Below are positions 53,322-63,915 of a stretch of DNA of 64,000 bases, one piece after another. A model generated the notes under the pieces. It searched no databases. It was not told where the DNA came from and saw only the letters and a program-made list of their open reading frames with translations. The stretch comes from Salinibacterium sp. SWN248 (lineage in GTDB: Bacteria > Actinomycetota > Actinomycetes > Actinomycetales > Microbacteriaceae). The stretch spans positions 186,001-250,000 of the forward strand of contig NZ_JADYWW010000002.1 of assembly GCF_015864575.1 (NCBI RefSeq), in the 5' to 3' direction. Every line of letters begins with the position of its first letter. The first letter of the stretch is position 1. The translations under genes were made by a program, and so were the position numbers.

Positions 53322-54638
53322 CTATTTGGGGCGTGAAGCGAATTCTTCGAATGCGCGGCGCGGTTCTACGCGTGCCTCGAGCGAAATGGTGTCGCGACCC
53401 CAGAAGAAGTTCGTGATCCAGTTGCTGAAGACGCGAGCCTTGCGCTCGAACATTGGCATCGCCATGCCGTGGTAGCCACGGTGCATGAACCACGCCGGGA
53501 AACCCTTGACCGCGATCTTGCCCGACTGGAAAACGCCGTGGTAAAGACCGAGACCGGCAACGGCACCCTGGTTCTTGTGGAAGTAGTCCTTGGTCTCTTC
53601 GCCGCGAAGCGAAGCCACAATGTTCTTGGCCATGAGCTTGGCCTGGCGAACAGCGTGCTGAGCGTTCGGAACGCAGAAGCCGCCAACGCCACCACCGGTG
53701 AGGTCAGGAACAGCACACACGTCGCCGGCACCCCAGGCACCCTCGACAACACCGTCATCGTTGATGACACGGAGGTCTGCCTGTACGCGGATGCGTCCAC
53801 GCTCTTCAATGGGAAGGTCAGTGCTGCGCACGACCGGGTTGGCCATAACGCCAGCGGTCCACACGATGGTGTCTGACTCGAAGCTTTCACCGGTCGACAA
53901 CTCAACCACGCCATCCACAGCTGACTTCAGCTGGGTGTCGAGGTGGATTTGTGCGCCACGGTCGGCGAGGTTCTTGATAACCCACTTGCTCGTCTCGAGC
54001 GAGACCTCGGGCATGATGCGGCCCATGGCTTCGATGAGGTGGAAGTGAGTGTCTTCGAAGTTAAGGCTCGGGTAGAGCGGCAGCAGTGACGAGGCAAGGC
54101 TGCGCATTTCGCCGAAGGCTTCGATACCGGCGAAGCCGCCACCGACAACGACGAACGTCAGCAGACGGTCGCGCTCGGGGCCTGCAGGCAGGTTGGATGC
54201 CTTGTCAAAGTTGGTGAGAAGACGGTCACGAACGGCAACAGCCTCTTCGATCGTCTTCATGCCGATGGCTTCGTCAGCAACGCCCGGGATCGGGAAGGTG
54301 CGTGAAACGGCGCCAGCGGTAACGACAACGAGGTCGTAGTCGATCTCCCACGAGTCACCCACTTCAGGCTGAATCGTTGCAGTCTTCGCCTCGTGGTTGA
54401 TTCCGGTGACCTTCGCCGTGACGACCTTGGTGGTCTTCAGGTGGCGACGGTGCGGAACAACCGCGTGGCGAGGCTCAATGGAGCCTGCTGCAACCTCAGG
54501 CAAGAAAGGCTGGTACGTCATGTAGGGAAGAGGGTCCACCATGGTGACCTCAGCTTCGCCGCGACGCAGCCACTTTTCGAGCTTACGAGCAGTGTAAAAA
54601 CCGGCGTAACCGCCGCCGACAATCAAGATTTTTGGCAC
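53322..54638 (-). CDS. ndh: Type II NADH dehydrogenase (NDH-2)
   Basis: The protein has 438 residues. Two Rossmann motifs: KILIVGGGYAGFYTARKLEKW (FAD) and TFVVVGGGFAGIEAFGEM (NADH). GVIEGAWGAGDVCAVPDL-like GAWGAGDVCAVPDL is the second FAD contact, and the C-terminal HRGYHGMAMP helix suggests membrane-surface binding. It oxidises NADH and reduces menaquinone without pumping protons. ATG start at 54638. Confidence 0.93.
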   Translation of the reverse strand: MPKILIVGGGYAGFYTARKLEKWLRRGEAEVTMVDPLPYMTYQPFLPEVAAGSIEPRHAVVPHRRHLKTTKVVTAKVTGINHEAKTATIQPEVGDSWEIDYDLVVVTAGAVSRTFPIPGVADEAIGMKTIEEAVAVRDRLLTNFDKASNLPAGPERDRLLTFVVVGGGFAGIEAFGEMRSLASSLLPLYPSLNFEDTHFHLIEAMGRIMPEVSLETSKWVIKNLADRGAQIHLDTQLKSAVDGVVELSTGESFESDTIVWTAGVMANPVVRSTDLPIEERGRIRVQADLRVINDDGVVEGAWGAGDVCAVPDLTGGGVGGFCVPNAQHAVRQAKLMAKNIVASLRGEETKDYFHKNQGAVAGLGLYHGVFQSGKIAVKGFPAWFMHRGYHGMAMPMFERKARVFSNWITNFFWGRDTISLEARVEPRRAFEEFASRPK

Positions 54639-54676
54639 GAGTTAGAGTCTCCTAAAAGGGAAGTTCGCCACCAAAC

Positions 54677-55924
54677 TTACTCTGTCTCGCGCAGACTCCT
54701 AAACCGACGCCAAGCTAAGACGCCCGAACCGGCCAAAATCATCAAGAAAATCGCATAAATTGCAAGTGGTACGCCCACATTGCGAAGCATGCTCACGGTA
54801 GGGAGCACAGTTCCAAGCGGACTGACCGGCCCCGCGACATCCGGAGCCACCTCAGGAATCGGCGTAGCCGTCGGGCTAAAGCTCGGCACCGGAATCGGCG
54901 TTGACGCCGCGCGACGGTAGATCGTGATCCACTCCGCGAGACTGCCCATCGGGTTCTCGTCGACGAGCGGAACGTTTGCTGTCACCGCTTCTTCTGCATC
55001 GATCAGTCCGAAACCGTAAATCGCGTCTGCGCCGGGAGCACCCGTGTCATGTGCCGTCGACACAATGCGATTAATGACGTTGTTCGCATCCAGTTCAGGA
55101 TGCGCGGCACGCACGAGCGCAACGACACCGGCCACAATCGGGGTTGCCCCGCTGGTGCCGTTCCACAAAACGTGCGAACCGCCGGGAGCGACGCCGACCA
55201 GGTCTTCGCTTGGCGCGGCCACACCAATCGTGATGCCCTGAGTGGAGGCGTTGAAACTCGCGACGCCGTTGACATCGACACCCGCAACGGTCAGAACGCC
55301 GGGCATCGTCGCGGGCGCCCCCACCGAGGCGGTTCCGCTGCCACGGTTGCCCGCCGCCGCCACGACTACAACGTCATTGTCCATTGCGTACAAGAACGCG
55401 CTGTCCCAGCTGAGCGGCCAGTCGAGAGTCTCGCGGGTCAGCGACAGGTTGATGACATCAGCGCCCTGATCGACCGCATAGCGAACTGCCTGAGCGATCT
55501 GGTCATCCGAACTGATCGGACCACCCGTGAAGCCGATAGAGATCGCCAAAATGTTAGCTGCGGGAGCCGCACCAATCACGCCAGCGCCCGTGCCGGTGCC
55601 ACGGCCAGCAGCGAGCGACGCCACGAGTGTGCCGTGGGCCGGGTTGTCGTCGCCTACCGGCGTTTGACCATCAGGGGAACCCTGGCCCGAGAAATCTGTT
55701 CCCCCCGTGACAGCACCGACGAGCTCTTTCACCGAGCCGTCAACACCAGTGTCGATCACCGCGATCGTGACGCCGGCGCCCTTGGTGGTTTTCCACGCGG
55801 CTTCAATGCCGTACTCCTGAAGCCAATATTCCTGGTCGCGCACCGCATCCGCGTGGGCAGGAGTCGCCACCAATAGCGAAGCGAGGCTCGCCATCAGTAT
55901 CGCGCCAGCAGCCCACCGCTTCAC
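54677..55924 (-). CDS. S8 family serine protease (membrane-anchored subtilase)
   Basis: The protein has 415 residues from GTG at 55924 with GGGGAGA upstream. It has a signal peptide (WAAGAILMASLASLLVATPAHA), catalytic Asp in VIDTGVDG, His in NPAHGTLVASLA, Ser in GTSGATPIVAGVVAL, and a Pro-rich stretch followed by one C-terminal membrane helix. The layout is mycosin-like: a secreted protease held at the membrane. It overlaps the DUF501 gene by 4 bp, forming a DUF501-protease operon. Confidence 0.92.
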   Translation of the reverse strand: MKRWAAGAILMASLASLLVATPAHADAVRDQEYWLQEYGIEAAWKTTKGAGVTIAVIDTGVDGSVKELVGAVTGGTDFSGQGSPDGQTPVGDDNPAHGTLVASLAAGRGTGTGAGVIGAAPAANILAISIGFTGGPISSDDQIAQAVRYAVDQGADVINLSLTRETLDWPLSWDSAFLYAMDNDVVVVAAAGNRGSGTASVGAPATMPGVLTVAGVDVNGVASFNASTQGITIGVAAPSEDLVGVAPGGSHVLWNGTSGATPIVAGVVALVRAAHPELDANNVINRIVSTAHDTGAPGADAIYGFGLIDAEEAVTANVPLVDENPMGSLAEWITIYRRAASTPIPVPSFSPTATPIPEVAPDVAGPVSPLGTVLPTVSMLRNVGVPLAIYAIFLMILAGSGVLAWRRFRSLRETE

Positions 55925-56493
55925 TGCCGTGTCTCCCCCGCCGCCTTCGCTGAGGCGTTTGTCGTCGCGGAGGTGCCATCGCTGGCCACCTCTGAATAGT
56001 CGGGGCACTGGCACACGGTCGGGCTCCACGAGGCGCGCTCAAGAGCAATGTCGCCGATCGGGTTGACGCCAGGGCCTGCTGCCAGTGAATGCCCGACGAG
56101 AGCGTGCAAGCACTTCACTCGTGTGGGCATGCCGCCAGCAGAAACGCCGGCCAGCTCGGGAACGACCTCGATGCCATCCCGGTCGGCAATGTAGGCCTCG
56201 TGGGCAGCCTGATACTGCGCAGCGATCTCACCCTCAAGCATTGCTGCAAGTTCAGGCATCTGGCCCTCAGCTTCAAGCGTCGACACGGATGCCGTGGCCG
56301 CCGGGTGGCACAGGTAATAGATCGTGGGGAACGGTGTTCCATCGCTCAGGCGCGGTTTCGTTGACACGACAGTGGGAGCTCCACACACGCAGCGCGAGGC
56401 AATGCCGATCACGTCGCGAGCGGGGCGGCCGAGTTGAAGCGACACAATGCGCACATCTTCATCGCTGACGGCGTCAAACGGTGGGGTGGTCAT
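55921..56493 (-). CDS. DUF501 domain-containing protein
   Basis: The protein has 190 residues. VSLQLGRPARDVIGIASRCVCGAPTVVSTKPRL...PFPTIYYLCHPA and the CLHALVGHSLAAGPGVNPIGD segment are the DUF501 marks, with paired cysteines suggesting a metal site. The gene lies between ftsB/divIC and the protease and overlaps both by 4 bp, the usual actinobacterial order. The function is unknown. The C-terminus beyond about 150 is a low-complexity Ala/Ser/Thr tail. Confidence 0.9.
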   Translation of the reverse strand: MTTPPFDAVSDEDVRIVSLQLGRPARDVIGIASRCVCGAPTVVSTKPRLSDGTPFPTIYYLCHPAATASVSTLEAEGQMPELAAMLEGEIAAQYQAAHEAYIADRDGIEVVPELAGVSAGGMPTRVKCLHALVGHSLAAGPGVNPIGDIALERASWSPTVCQCPDYSEVASDGTSATTNASAKAAGETRQ

Positions 56494-56996
56494 TGCTTGG
56501 GTCCTTCAATCACGGGGGCGGTCAGCTCGTCGGGCGCGTCTTCAGTGAGACCAGCAGTGTAAATGGACGATACGAGAGTTTGCACCCAATCAATCTGGGT
56601 GGTTTGGATGGTCGCGCTCACCGGAACACCATCATTGGTGGTGACATCGGCCGCTTCACCGGTCACCAGGTAGCTCACTTCGCCTGGGTACACGTAGTAC
56701 AGCCGGTCGCGGGCTTGGGACTCGATGTAGGCGCGGTCATCCCAGCGGGCAACGTTTTCGGTAAGGCTGTCGACAGACTCTTGAGCCTCTTCTACTTCAG
56801 ACTGCAGTTGCGCAATGGTCTGCTGTTGCTCGATCAGAATGCGCAAGTTGGGCGCAAGAACGATGACGGCGAGTATGAGCAAACCAAGCATGAGCACGGT
56901 GAAGCCCGAGAAGCGGATCGTGCGCAACCAGTGTTCGGGCGCGCTCTCCTCGGGCAGCGACACCGCTACCTTTTTTGCTCGTACTCGCCTAGCCAT
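56490..56996 (-). CDS. FtsB/DivIC septum formation initiator family protein
   Basis: The protein has 168 residues. A basic N-terminus is followed by one membrane helix (FSGFTVLMLGLLILAVIVLAP), a short coiled coil (LIEQQQTIAQLQSEVEEAQESVDSL) and the DivIC-type WDDRAYIESQARDRLYYVYPGE motif. It acts in the cell-division complex. It sits between enolase and DUF501, the conserved actinobacterial order. Confidence 0.92.
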   Translation of the reverse strand: MARRVRAKKVAVSLPEESAPEHWLRTIRFSGFTVLMLGLLILAVIVLAPNLRILIEQQQTIAQLQSEVEEAQESVDSLTENVARWDDRAYIESQARDRLYYVYPGEVSYLVTGEAADVTTNDGVPVSATIQTTQIDWVQTLVSSIYTAGLTEDAPDELTAPVIEGPKQ

Positions 56997-57026
56997 GCGT
57001 TCGATGCTAGACGACGCTGATGGGCG

Positions 57027-58367
<1,341 letters not shown>

Positions 58368-59324
58368 CTACTCCGCGCCAGCGACGGGCGCTGACTCGTT
58401 ACGGCTAACAGTCGGTGACGGGGCTGGCGAGCGAAACTGCCCGGTGACCACCAGGACGATCACGAGAAGGATCGGGACGAGCCATCCGGTCCACCCCAAA
58501 ATGCTGGCCTGAAGGGGGTCGAAAGACTCGCCAACCATGATGAAAATGATCGAAAAACCAGCTGCTGCGTTGAAGGCACCGTGAGCCAAGGCGGCAGGCC
58601 ACACCGATGCCGAACGGATGCGCAGCCACGCGAACACACCGCCAACGACGATCGTCATGCCGACCATGGCGGTGAGGGCGAGCCAGCCGGGAGCACCAGG
58701 GTAGTTGTAGCCGAGCAGGATGAGCGGGGCGTGCCACAGGCCCCAGATCACTCCCGAGATGAGGATGGCCGGAATGATGCCGAGGGGCAGCAGCTTGGGC
58801 AACAGCCAGCCGCGCCAGCCGAGCTCTTCACCGAACGCAGGAATCGTATTGATGACCGCACCGATCAACACGTTCACGAACTGCAGCGCGACCAACAGGC
58901 CAATCGGAACCGGCAGCGGCTCTTCGCCAAGCGCTGCGAGCTGGCTATCGACCATCGCTTGGAAGCCGGAGAAGTTCACAAAGTCGGCGGGGTAGACCCC
59001 CACGATCGCACCGACGACGAGCGCCGCCAGGATCAAGGCGGGTGGAACGACGAGCGCCAACGCCAAGTAGCGCAGGAACCGGCCGACGGGGCGCACCGAA
59101 CCCAGCCCCAGCGCCGCGCGTCGAGAACGCGCATCCGGATGCTTCTCGACAAAGAAGACGACCACGAGCGCCGCGATCGCCGGCGTAAACATCATCGCGA
59201 GGGCAAACACGGTGAAGAACGGATTCTCGAGACCGCCCGTGAACCAGAGAGGAAGGGCAAAGAGCCACGCGAGCCCAAAACTCACGCCCACAAAAACAAG
59301 AATGGGTGTTGTTCTGACGTTCAC
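58368..59324 (-). CDS. CPBP family intramembrane glutamic endopeptidase
   Basis: The protein has 318 residues and about eight membrane helices. The catalytic motif EELGWRGW (EExxxR) lies near residue 165, and GVIWGLWHAPLILLG supplies the His; these are the CPBP/Rce1-like diagnostic residues. The GTG start at 59324 follows GAGGGAGA. Its targets in this organism are unknown. Confidence 0.92.
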   Translation of the reverse strand: MNVRTTPILVFVGVSFGLAWLFALPLWFTGGLENPFFTVFALAMMFTPAIAALVVVFFVEKHPDARSRRAALGLGSVRPVGRFLRYLALALVVPPALILAALVVGAIVGVYPADFVNFSGFQAMVDSQLAALGEEPLPVPIGLLVALQFVNVLIGAVINTIPAFGEELGWRGWLLPKLLPLGIIPAILISGVIWGLWHAPLILLGYNYPGAPGWLALTAMVGMTIVVGGVFAWLRIRSASVWPAALAHGAFNAAAGFSIIFIMVGESFDPLQASILGWTGWLVPILLVIVLVVTGQFRSPAPSPTVSRNESAPVAGAE

Positions 59325-59351
59325 GACTTCTCCCTCGAAGGCTATGTTCCG

Positions 59352-60641
59352 CTAGCCACCCAGCGGCTTGAACTCAAGGCTATCAAAACTCACGTTTTCG
59401 GCACGGACCGTTGCGAAACTGGTGAAACCGGCATCCTTCAGCTGGTCGAGAAGTTGCGGCAACTTCTTCGGTCGAGCTTCGAGTCGCACGCGTTTGCCAT
59501 CCCGAATAAGTGCCGCCTGCAAGCGCACGAGGGTCGCAGCATCCACATCGGCGTCATAGACCAGGGCGAGCTGGTCGTCATTGGCGGCATCGCCGAGCTC
59601 GACCAGATCGACAAGGCGTTCGAAGCCGAGCGAGAATCCCACAGCGGGCACATCGCTGCCCAAGAAACGGCCGATCATTCCGTCATAGCGGCCACCGCCA
59701 CCAAGCGAATACCCGAGCGACGGATGCGCGACCTCAAAGATTGCGCCCGTGTAGTAGCCCATCCCCCGCACCAACCACGGGTCAAACTCAATGAGAGAGC
59801 CGGAGTCGCCGCGGCCCGCTTCAACCGCCTGGCCGATCGCCGCGAGTTCGAGAATGACCTCCTCGGTGACGCCTGCGGGCAGAGCGGCACGGATGGCATC
59901 CGCGCTGAACTCAGGAGTAGTTTCGGGGGCCGGACGCGTCAGGAATTCGGCGAGCGCCGCCACCGGACCATCGGGGAAGGCACGTTCGCGCAGCTCAGCG
60001 ACGACGCCGTCAGCACCGAGTTTATCGAGCTTGTCGACCGTGATGAGCACCGCTTCGTGTTCCTTCGCGGGGAAGCCGAGGATGCTGAGCGAACTCGTGA
60101 GCAGGCGACGATCGTTCACGCGAATGGTGCACCCGTCAATGCCGAGGGCATCGAGCGTGGCAGCCGTGGCGGTGATCAGTTCGATCTCGGCGCTGGGCCC
60201 GGCCTCGCCCATAATGTCAATGTCGCACTGCACGAACTGGCGGTAACGCCCCTTCTGCGGGCGCTCGGCACGCCAGACGGGCGCCATCTGAATCGCCCGG
60301 AAGACCTTCGGCAACTCGGGACGGTGCGTGGCATAGAAACGAGCGAGCGGCACTGTGAGGTCAAACCGCATTCCGAGGTCAGCGAGTTCAAGCGCATCGG
60401 ATGCCGCCTGCAGCTTCTCACTCGTGAGCCCACGCTTCATGACAGCAAATGCGAGCTTCTCGTTGTCGCCGCCCAAACCGGCGTGCAAGCGTGAACTGTC
60501 TTCCATCACGGGCGTTTCGATCTCGTCGAAACCGTGAGCGCGATAGCTCGCCCGGATCACACCGAGCACACGTTCGCGCTGAGCTTTTTCTGCGGGAAGG
60601 AAATCCCGCATGCCGCGGGGAGGATTAACAGTGGACGCCAT
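59352..60641 (-). CDS. hisS: Histidyl-tRNA synthetase
   Basis: The protein has 429 residues, class II synthetase: PRGMRDFLPAEKAQRERVLGVI (N-terminal), motif 2 IQMAPVWRAERPQKGRYRQFVQCDIDI, the histidine-binding LVRGMGYYTG, and motif 3 GGRYDGMI...VGFSLGFERL. The C-terminal anticodon domain begins around residue 340. It is transcribed leftward with an ATG after AGGA. Confidence 0.97.
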   Translation of the reverse strand: MASTVNPPRGMRDFLPAEKAQRERVLGVIRASYRAHGFDEIETPVMEDSSRLHAGLGGDNEKLAFAVMKRGLTSEKLQAASDALELADLGMRFDLTVPLARFYATHRPELPKVFRAIQMAPVWRAERPQKGRYRQFVQCDIDIMGEAGPSAEIELITATAATLDALGIDGCTIRVNDRRLLTSSLSILGFPAKEHEAVLITVDKLDKLGADGVVAELRERAFPDGPVAALAEFLTRPAPETTPEFSADAIRAALPAGVTEEVILELAAIGQAVEAGRGDSGSLIEFDPWLVRGMGYYTGAIFEVAHPSLGYSLGGGGRYDGMIGRFLGSDVPAVGFSLGFERLVDLVELGDAANDDQLALVYDADVDAATLVRLQAALIRDGKRVRLEARPKKLPQLLDQLKDAGFTSFATVRAENVSFDSLEFKPLGG

Positions 60642-60677
60642 GGTTCCTATTCTCTCGCACCGACGAGGCGCGTGCGG

Positions 60678-61277
60678 CTACCGAGCTACTTCGGCAATGA
60701 GTTGTTCGACCCGAGCGCGGTGGTGCGCGATCGCCGTCTCAAAGACGGCGTTAGAGGCATCGGTGTTCTGGTTGAGCACGAGGTCGAACTGCACTCCGTG
60801 GAACGTGTTGACGAGCAAGCGAGCCTCCACCTCGGCCGCGCCGCGTTCTACCCCTAGGGCAACTAGCGCCGCTGTGCCCATCGCGATCCATCGCCCAAAG
60901 TAGTCGCGCGTGATCGAAAGCTCGTCGCGTTCAACCGCTTCAAGCAGCCCTGCTTCGAGCTCAAGTCGTTGACGGTGCAGATTCTCGGGCAGTTGCGTCC
61001 ATCGCCACGACTGCGAGAGGCTCGCAAAGTAATCGTCAAGGGTGCCGGCCGGAAGCATCGCGGCTTCGTGGGGGCTCACTCCACGCGCATTCATACGTAC
61101 GATTTCTCGAACCAGCTCTGCACGCGTTCCAAAATGGTAAACAAGTGTGAATGTGCTGACGTCGAGTGCTCGTGCGAGCGAACGAAAAGTGAGACTAGAC
61201 AGCGGTTTATCAGCAAGATAGGCAATAGTTTGCTGAAGAAGAGCTGGCTTGCGCGTCGGGTCGGGTCTACGGGCCAT
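60678..61277 (-). CDS. TetR/AcrR family transcriptional regulator
   Basis: The protein has 199 residues. The N-terminal HTH (LLQQTIAYLADKPLSSLTFRSLARALDVSTFTLVYHFGTRAELVREIV) occupies about residues 10-57, followed by an all-helical ligand domain. The target genes are unknown; an AT-rich inverted repeat lies just upstream, consistent with autoregulation. Confidence 0.88.
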   Translation of the reverse strand: MARRPDPTRKPALLQQTIAYLADKPLSSLTFRSLARALDVSTFTLVYHFGTRAELVREIVRMNARGVSPHEAAMLPAGTLDDYFASLSQSWRWTQLPENLHRQRLELEAGLLEAVERDELSITRDYFGRWIAMGTAALVALGVERGAAEVEARLLVNTFHGVQFDLVLNQNTDASNAVFETAIAHHRARVEQLIAEVAR

Positions 61278-61282
61278 AAAAT

Positions 61283-61299
61283 AAACATAACGGTTGTTT
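61283..61299. promoter_or_regulatory. Weak inverted repeat, possible TetR operator
   Basis: AAACA-TAACGGT-TGTTT, 5-bp arms in an AT-rich patch, 6 bp before the TetR start codon. Confidence 0.35.
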
Positions 61300-61379
61300 G
61301 CTAATGAGATCGGCAGTGGTTATGATTTCTCCTTGTGCCGGAAACCTGTTAACGGCGCCACATCTACTTGAATCCCCCT

Positions 61380-61545
61380 CACCAGGGGCTTCTCCAACGC
61401 TGGATCGGTAGGCCGGGTAATCCCACCGATCCTTCAGCGCGCGATGCCATTCAGTAGACGATCGACGTGCGATCACATGTCTCGTTTGCCGGCGTTGCGC
61501 CGGTGCCCTCCTTATTCGGGTTAAGGGGGGCACCACCCTTCGGGG
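61380..61545. other. Structured intergenic region with consecutive hairpins
   Basis: Several stems lie in the gap between the MazG gene and the TetR gene: GGATCGGT/ACCGATCC, CCGGCG-TTG-CGCCGG, GGTGCCCTCCTT/AAGGGGGGCACC (12 pairs with one wobble, 9-nt loop) and CACCC-TTCG-GGGTG. No riboswitch or RNA family is recognised. It could be a terminator cluster of the MazG gene or an unannotated RNA. The ORFs crossing it do not look like proteins. Confidence 0.35.
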
Positions 61546-61547
61546 TG

Positions 61548-62225
61548 TTAGCTCGCTGAATCAGCCTGAGCGGTCGACACTTCATAATCCTTGATCTCTT
61601 CGGTGAGCTGGCGCAGCGCCGTGCGCAGTGCCCGCTCCGAATCCAAACCGTTTGCCTTCGCGGATGCCACAATCGCGAGCAGCAGCGGGCCGAGTTCGTC
61701 TTCTTCCGTGACGTTGATCGCCCCCGGTGTAGTGGCATCCAAGAGTCCCACCTTGTGGGCTCGACCGAGCAGTTTGTCGGCGAGCGCCAACGCCGGCATC
61801 TTTTGCGGGATGCCGTCGGTGACGCTGGTGCGTTCAGGTTTCTCTGTCTTCTTGAGTTCGTCCCACGCCGCCACGACGTCATCAGCAGTCTCTGCGGTGG
61901 CGTCGGCAAACACGTGAGGGTGACGGCTCACCATTTTGGTGTTCATGTGAGCGGCGACGTCTTCGAGAGTGAAGCGCCCCGCCTCGGTCGCAATGTCGGC
62001 ATGAAAAAGCACTTGGTAGAGCACATCGCCCAGCTCTTCGACCATGTCGGCGGTATCGCCACCTTCGATCGCATCCACCAGCTCGTAGGTCTCCTCCACG
62101 AGGTGCTTCACGAGCGACTCATGCGTCTGATCGCGATCCCACGCGCACCCTCCCGGCGCACGCAACCGTTCGAGAGTTGCAATAAGGGTGTCGAGTTCGG
62201 GATGAGGCGCAGCAGGCTCGGTCAT
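61548..62225 (-). CDS. mazG: MazG family nucleotide pyrophosphohydrolase
   Basis: The protein has 225 residues from ATG at 62225; the frame is open to 62249 but lacks a better start. The MazG signatures are RLRAPGGCAWDRDQTHESLVKHLVEETYELVDAIE and MVEELGDVLYQVLFHADI, with the EExxE and EELGD metal ligands. It hydrolyses (d)NTPs to monophosphates. It abuts the divergent SGNH hydrolase gene. Confidence 0.93.
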   Translation of the reverse strand: MTEPAAPHPELDTLIATLERLRAPGGCAWDRDQTHESLVKHLVEETYELVDAIEGGDTADMVEELGDVLYQVLFHADIATEAGRFTLEDVAAHMNTKMVSRHPHVFADATAETADDVVAAWDELKKTEKPERTSVTDGIPQKMPALALADKLLGRAHKVGLLDATTPGAINVTEEDELGPLLLAIVASAKANGLDSERALRTALRQLTEEIKDYEVSTAQADSAS

Positions 62226-62301
62226 GCCCACCATTCTCCCACTTCTCAAACTAAGCCAAAGTCACCTTCCGTGTTGCGGTATGTCCTCCGGCCAGAGTGT
62301 C

Positions 62302-63141
62302 ATGCTCTCAACCACTATGTGTCGTGTGGACCCGAAGAACACGTCTCCTAAGCGCGCCATCGGTGTGCCTTCTGCCACTCCCGCTACTCGCCGTTTCATC
62401 GCTGGCTTCATCCAGTTATTCAAGCCTCTCCTCAGAGTGAACTTGATCGCCTACCGGGTCGAAACCGCGAACGCACTCTTTCCCGACGATGCCCCCGAGG
62501 GAGGAGTGGACGGCCCCGATCCTTCCCGGATGCTGTTTATCGGAGACTCGGCGGCATCCGGCTTCGGCGTACTCAATCACGGGCTCGCCGTGGTCTCGCA
62601 AACTGCACGCTTCGTGGCGCGCGAACACGGTTCCGGATGCTCGTGGACGACCATGACCGACACTGAACTCACGATGGCTCGCGCCGCCCGCCAGCTTGCC
62701 GACACCTCGGTCGACGTGGATGCGGTGGTCGTCTTGCTCGGTCCGCCCGATGTGCTGCTGGGAACCACCGCCACCGAGTGGAGGGAAAGCCTCGTGGCGC
62801 TGGTCGAGGCTGCGCGTCACGGCGCACACTCTGATTGCCCCGTAATTGTGTCTGAAGTTCCCGTTATGTACCGCTTTCGCCCCATGCCGCTCGTCGTACA
62901 GCGCATCCTCGCCCTGCAGATCAATCGCCTGAACGAGGCGACACTCACTGTCTGCGAGGCGGTGCCCGACGTGACCTACGCGCCCTTCCCTGCGCTCGAA
63001 ACCAGCACCGCGTTCATCGAGCAAAGCCTGAATTGGAAAACTGTGCACTCTCTCTGGGGCAAAGAGCTCGGCACCGCCACGGCGCGGGCGATCGCCGCCC
63101 AGCAGCACCCCGACAGCACCAAAATTGACGACGACAACTAG
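62302..63141 (+). CDS. SGNH/GDSL hydrolase family protein
   Basis: The protein has 279 residues from ATG at 62302; the frame is open from 62224 and alternative starts at 62281, 62317 and 62326 are possible, none with a clear Shine-Dalgarno sequence. Block I MLFIGDSAASGFG has the GDS nucleophile. Block III-like VVLLGPPDVLLG shows G-P-P-D in place of the usual GxND. A conserved His near HSLWGKELGTATARAIA fits block V. The enzyme is an esterase or lipase-like hydrolase of unknown substrate, with a short membrane or signal-like segment (FIAGFIQLFKPLLRVNLIAY). Confidence 0.8.
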   Translation: MLSTTMCRVDPKNTSPKRAIGVPSATPATRRFIAGFIQLFKPLLRVNLIAYRVETANALFPDDAPEGGVDGPDPSRMLFIGDSAASGFGVLNHGLAVVSQTARFVAREHGSGCSWTTMTDTELTMARAARQLADTSVDVDAVVVLLGPPDVLLGTTATEWRESLVALVEAARHGAHSDCPVIVSEVPVMYRFRPMPLVVQRILALQINRLNEATLTVCEAVPDVTYAPFPALETSTAFIEQSLNWKTVHSLWGKELGTATARAIAAQQHPDSTKIDDDN

Positions 63142-63207
63142 ATAACATTCGTCGCCTTCCGCCGCACCCTTCGTCTCAGCCCCGCCGCAGCATGCAAGAA
63201 TCTTCCC

Positions 63208-63858
63208 GTGGCAGCCTCCCCTCAACGTCCCCGCACTCTTGGCACTCTTATCGTTGTCGTGCTCGTCGCGGTGATCGCGATTGCCACCTACTTCGGCAAC
63301 GGAACACCAGGCTTCACTCCCGACGATTCTGAGATCGCTGGCACCCCGAACAGCTCGGATTCCGCTCCCGAAAGCGCGCCCGAGACCGCAGACACTGACG
63401 CCGACAACGCCGACGCAGCGAGCGCCACCATCGGCATCCCGACTGACGCTTTCGCGGCGACCGTCAATTATGTGCACGACGGCGACACGCTTTATCTCCA
63501 GAACGGCAGCGCCGAATTGAAGGTGCGCCTCATCGGGCTTGACACCCCCGAGCTTTCCAGCCAGCAGAATCCGGATGCCGAAGAATGCTACGGAATCGAA
63601 GCGCGCGAGCTGCTGCGCGACTTCCTCCCCGAAGGCACCGCCGTGTGGGCCGCTGAGGATCGCGAACCCGAGGACCGCTACGGCCGCTCGCTGCTCTACG
63701 TCTACCTGCAAGACGGCACGTTCGTGAACTTAGCCATGGTCGAACTCGGCGCCGCTGAAGCTCTCAAAGTCGGACTTAACGATCGCTACTGGCCCGAGCT
63801 GCGCGACGCCGAAGATGATGCCTACGCGGCGAAGCTCGGCATGTGGGGTTCCTGCTAG
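63208..63858 (+). CDS. Membrane-anchored thermonuclease family protein
   Basis: The protein has 216 residues from GTG at 63208. One N-terminal membrane helix (TLGTLIVVVLVAVIAIATYFG) and an acidic linker precede the SNase domain: HDGDTLYL (calcium Asp), VRLIGLDTPEL (Arg and Asp) and EDRYGRSLLYVYL (Glu and Arg). The catalytic set is complete. It degrades nucleic acids outside the membrane. Confidence 0.9.
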   Translation: MAASPQRPRTLGTLIVVVLVAVIAIATYFGNGTPGFTPDDSEIAGTPNSSDSAPESAPETADTDADNADAASATIGIPTDAFAATVNYVHDGDTLYLQNGSAELKVRLIGLDTPELSSQQNPDAEECYGIEARELLRDFLPEGTAVWAAEDREPEDRYGRSLLYVYLQDGTFVNLAMVELGAAEALKVGLNDRYWPELRDAEDDAYAAKLGMWGSC

Positions 63859-63915
63859 GTCGCCTCCCCCGCGCCCGGCGTCGGTCACTCAGCCACCCCA
63901 TGGCACGATTGGGGC

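Noticed and set aside
58581-60494. 637-codon open frame on the plus strand opposite the CPBP and hisS genes
   Set aside because: It spans two well-supported minus-strand genes; its composition (rich in Arg, Gln and His) is typical of an antisense frame in GC-rich DNA.
61267-61536. 89-codon minus-strand ORF between the TetR and MazG genes
   Set aside because: Its composition does not look like protein, it overlaps the stem-loop cluster and it has no ribosome-binding site.
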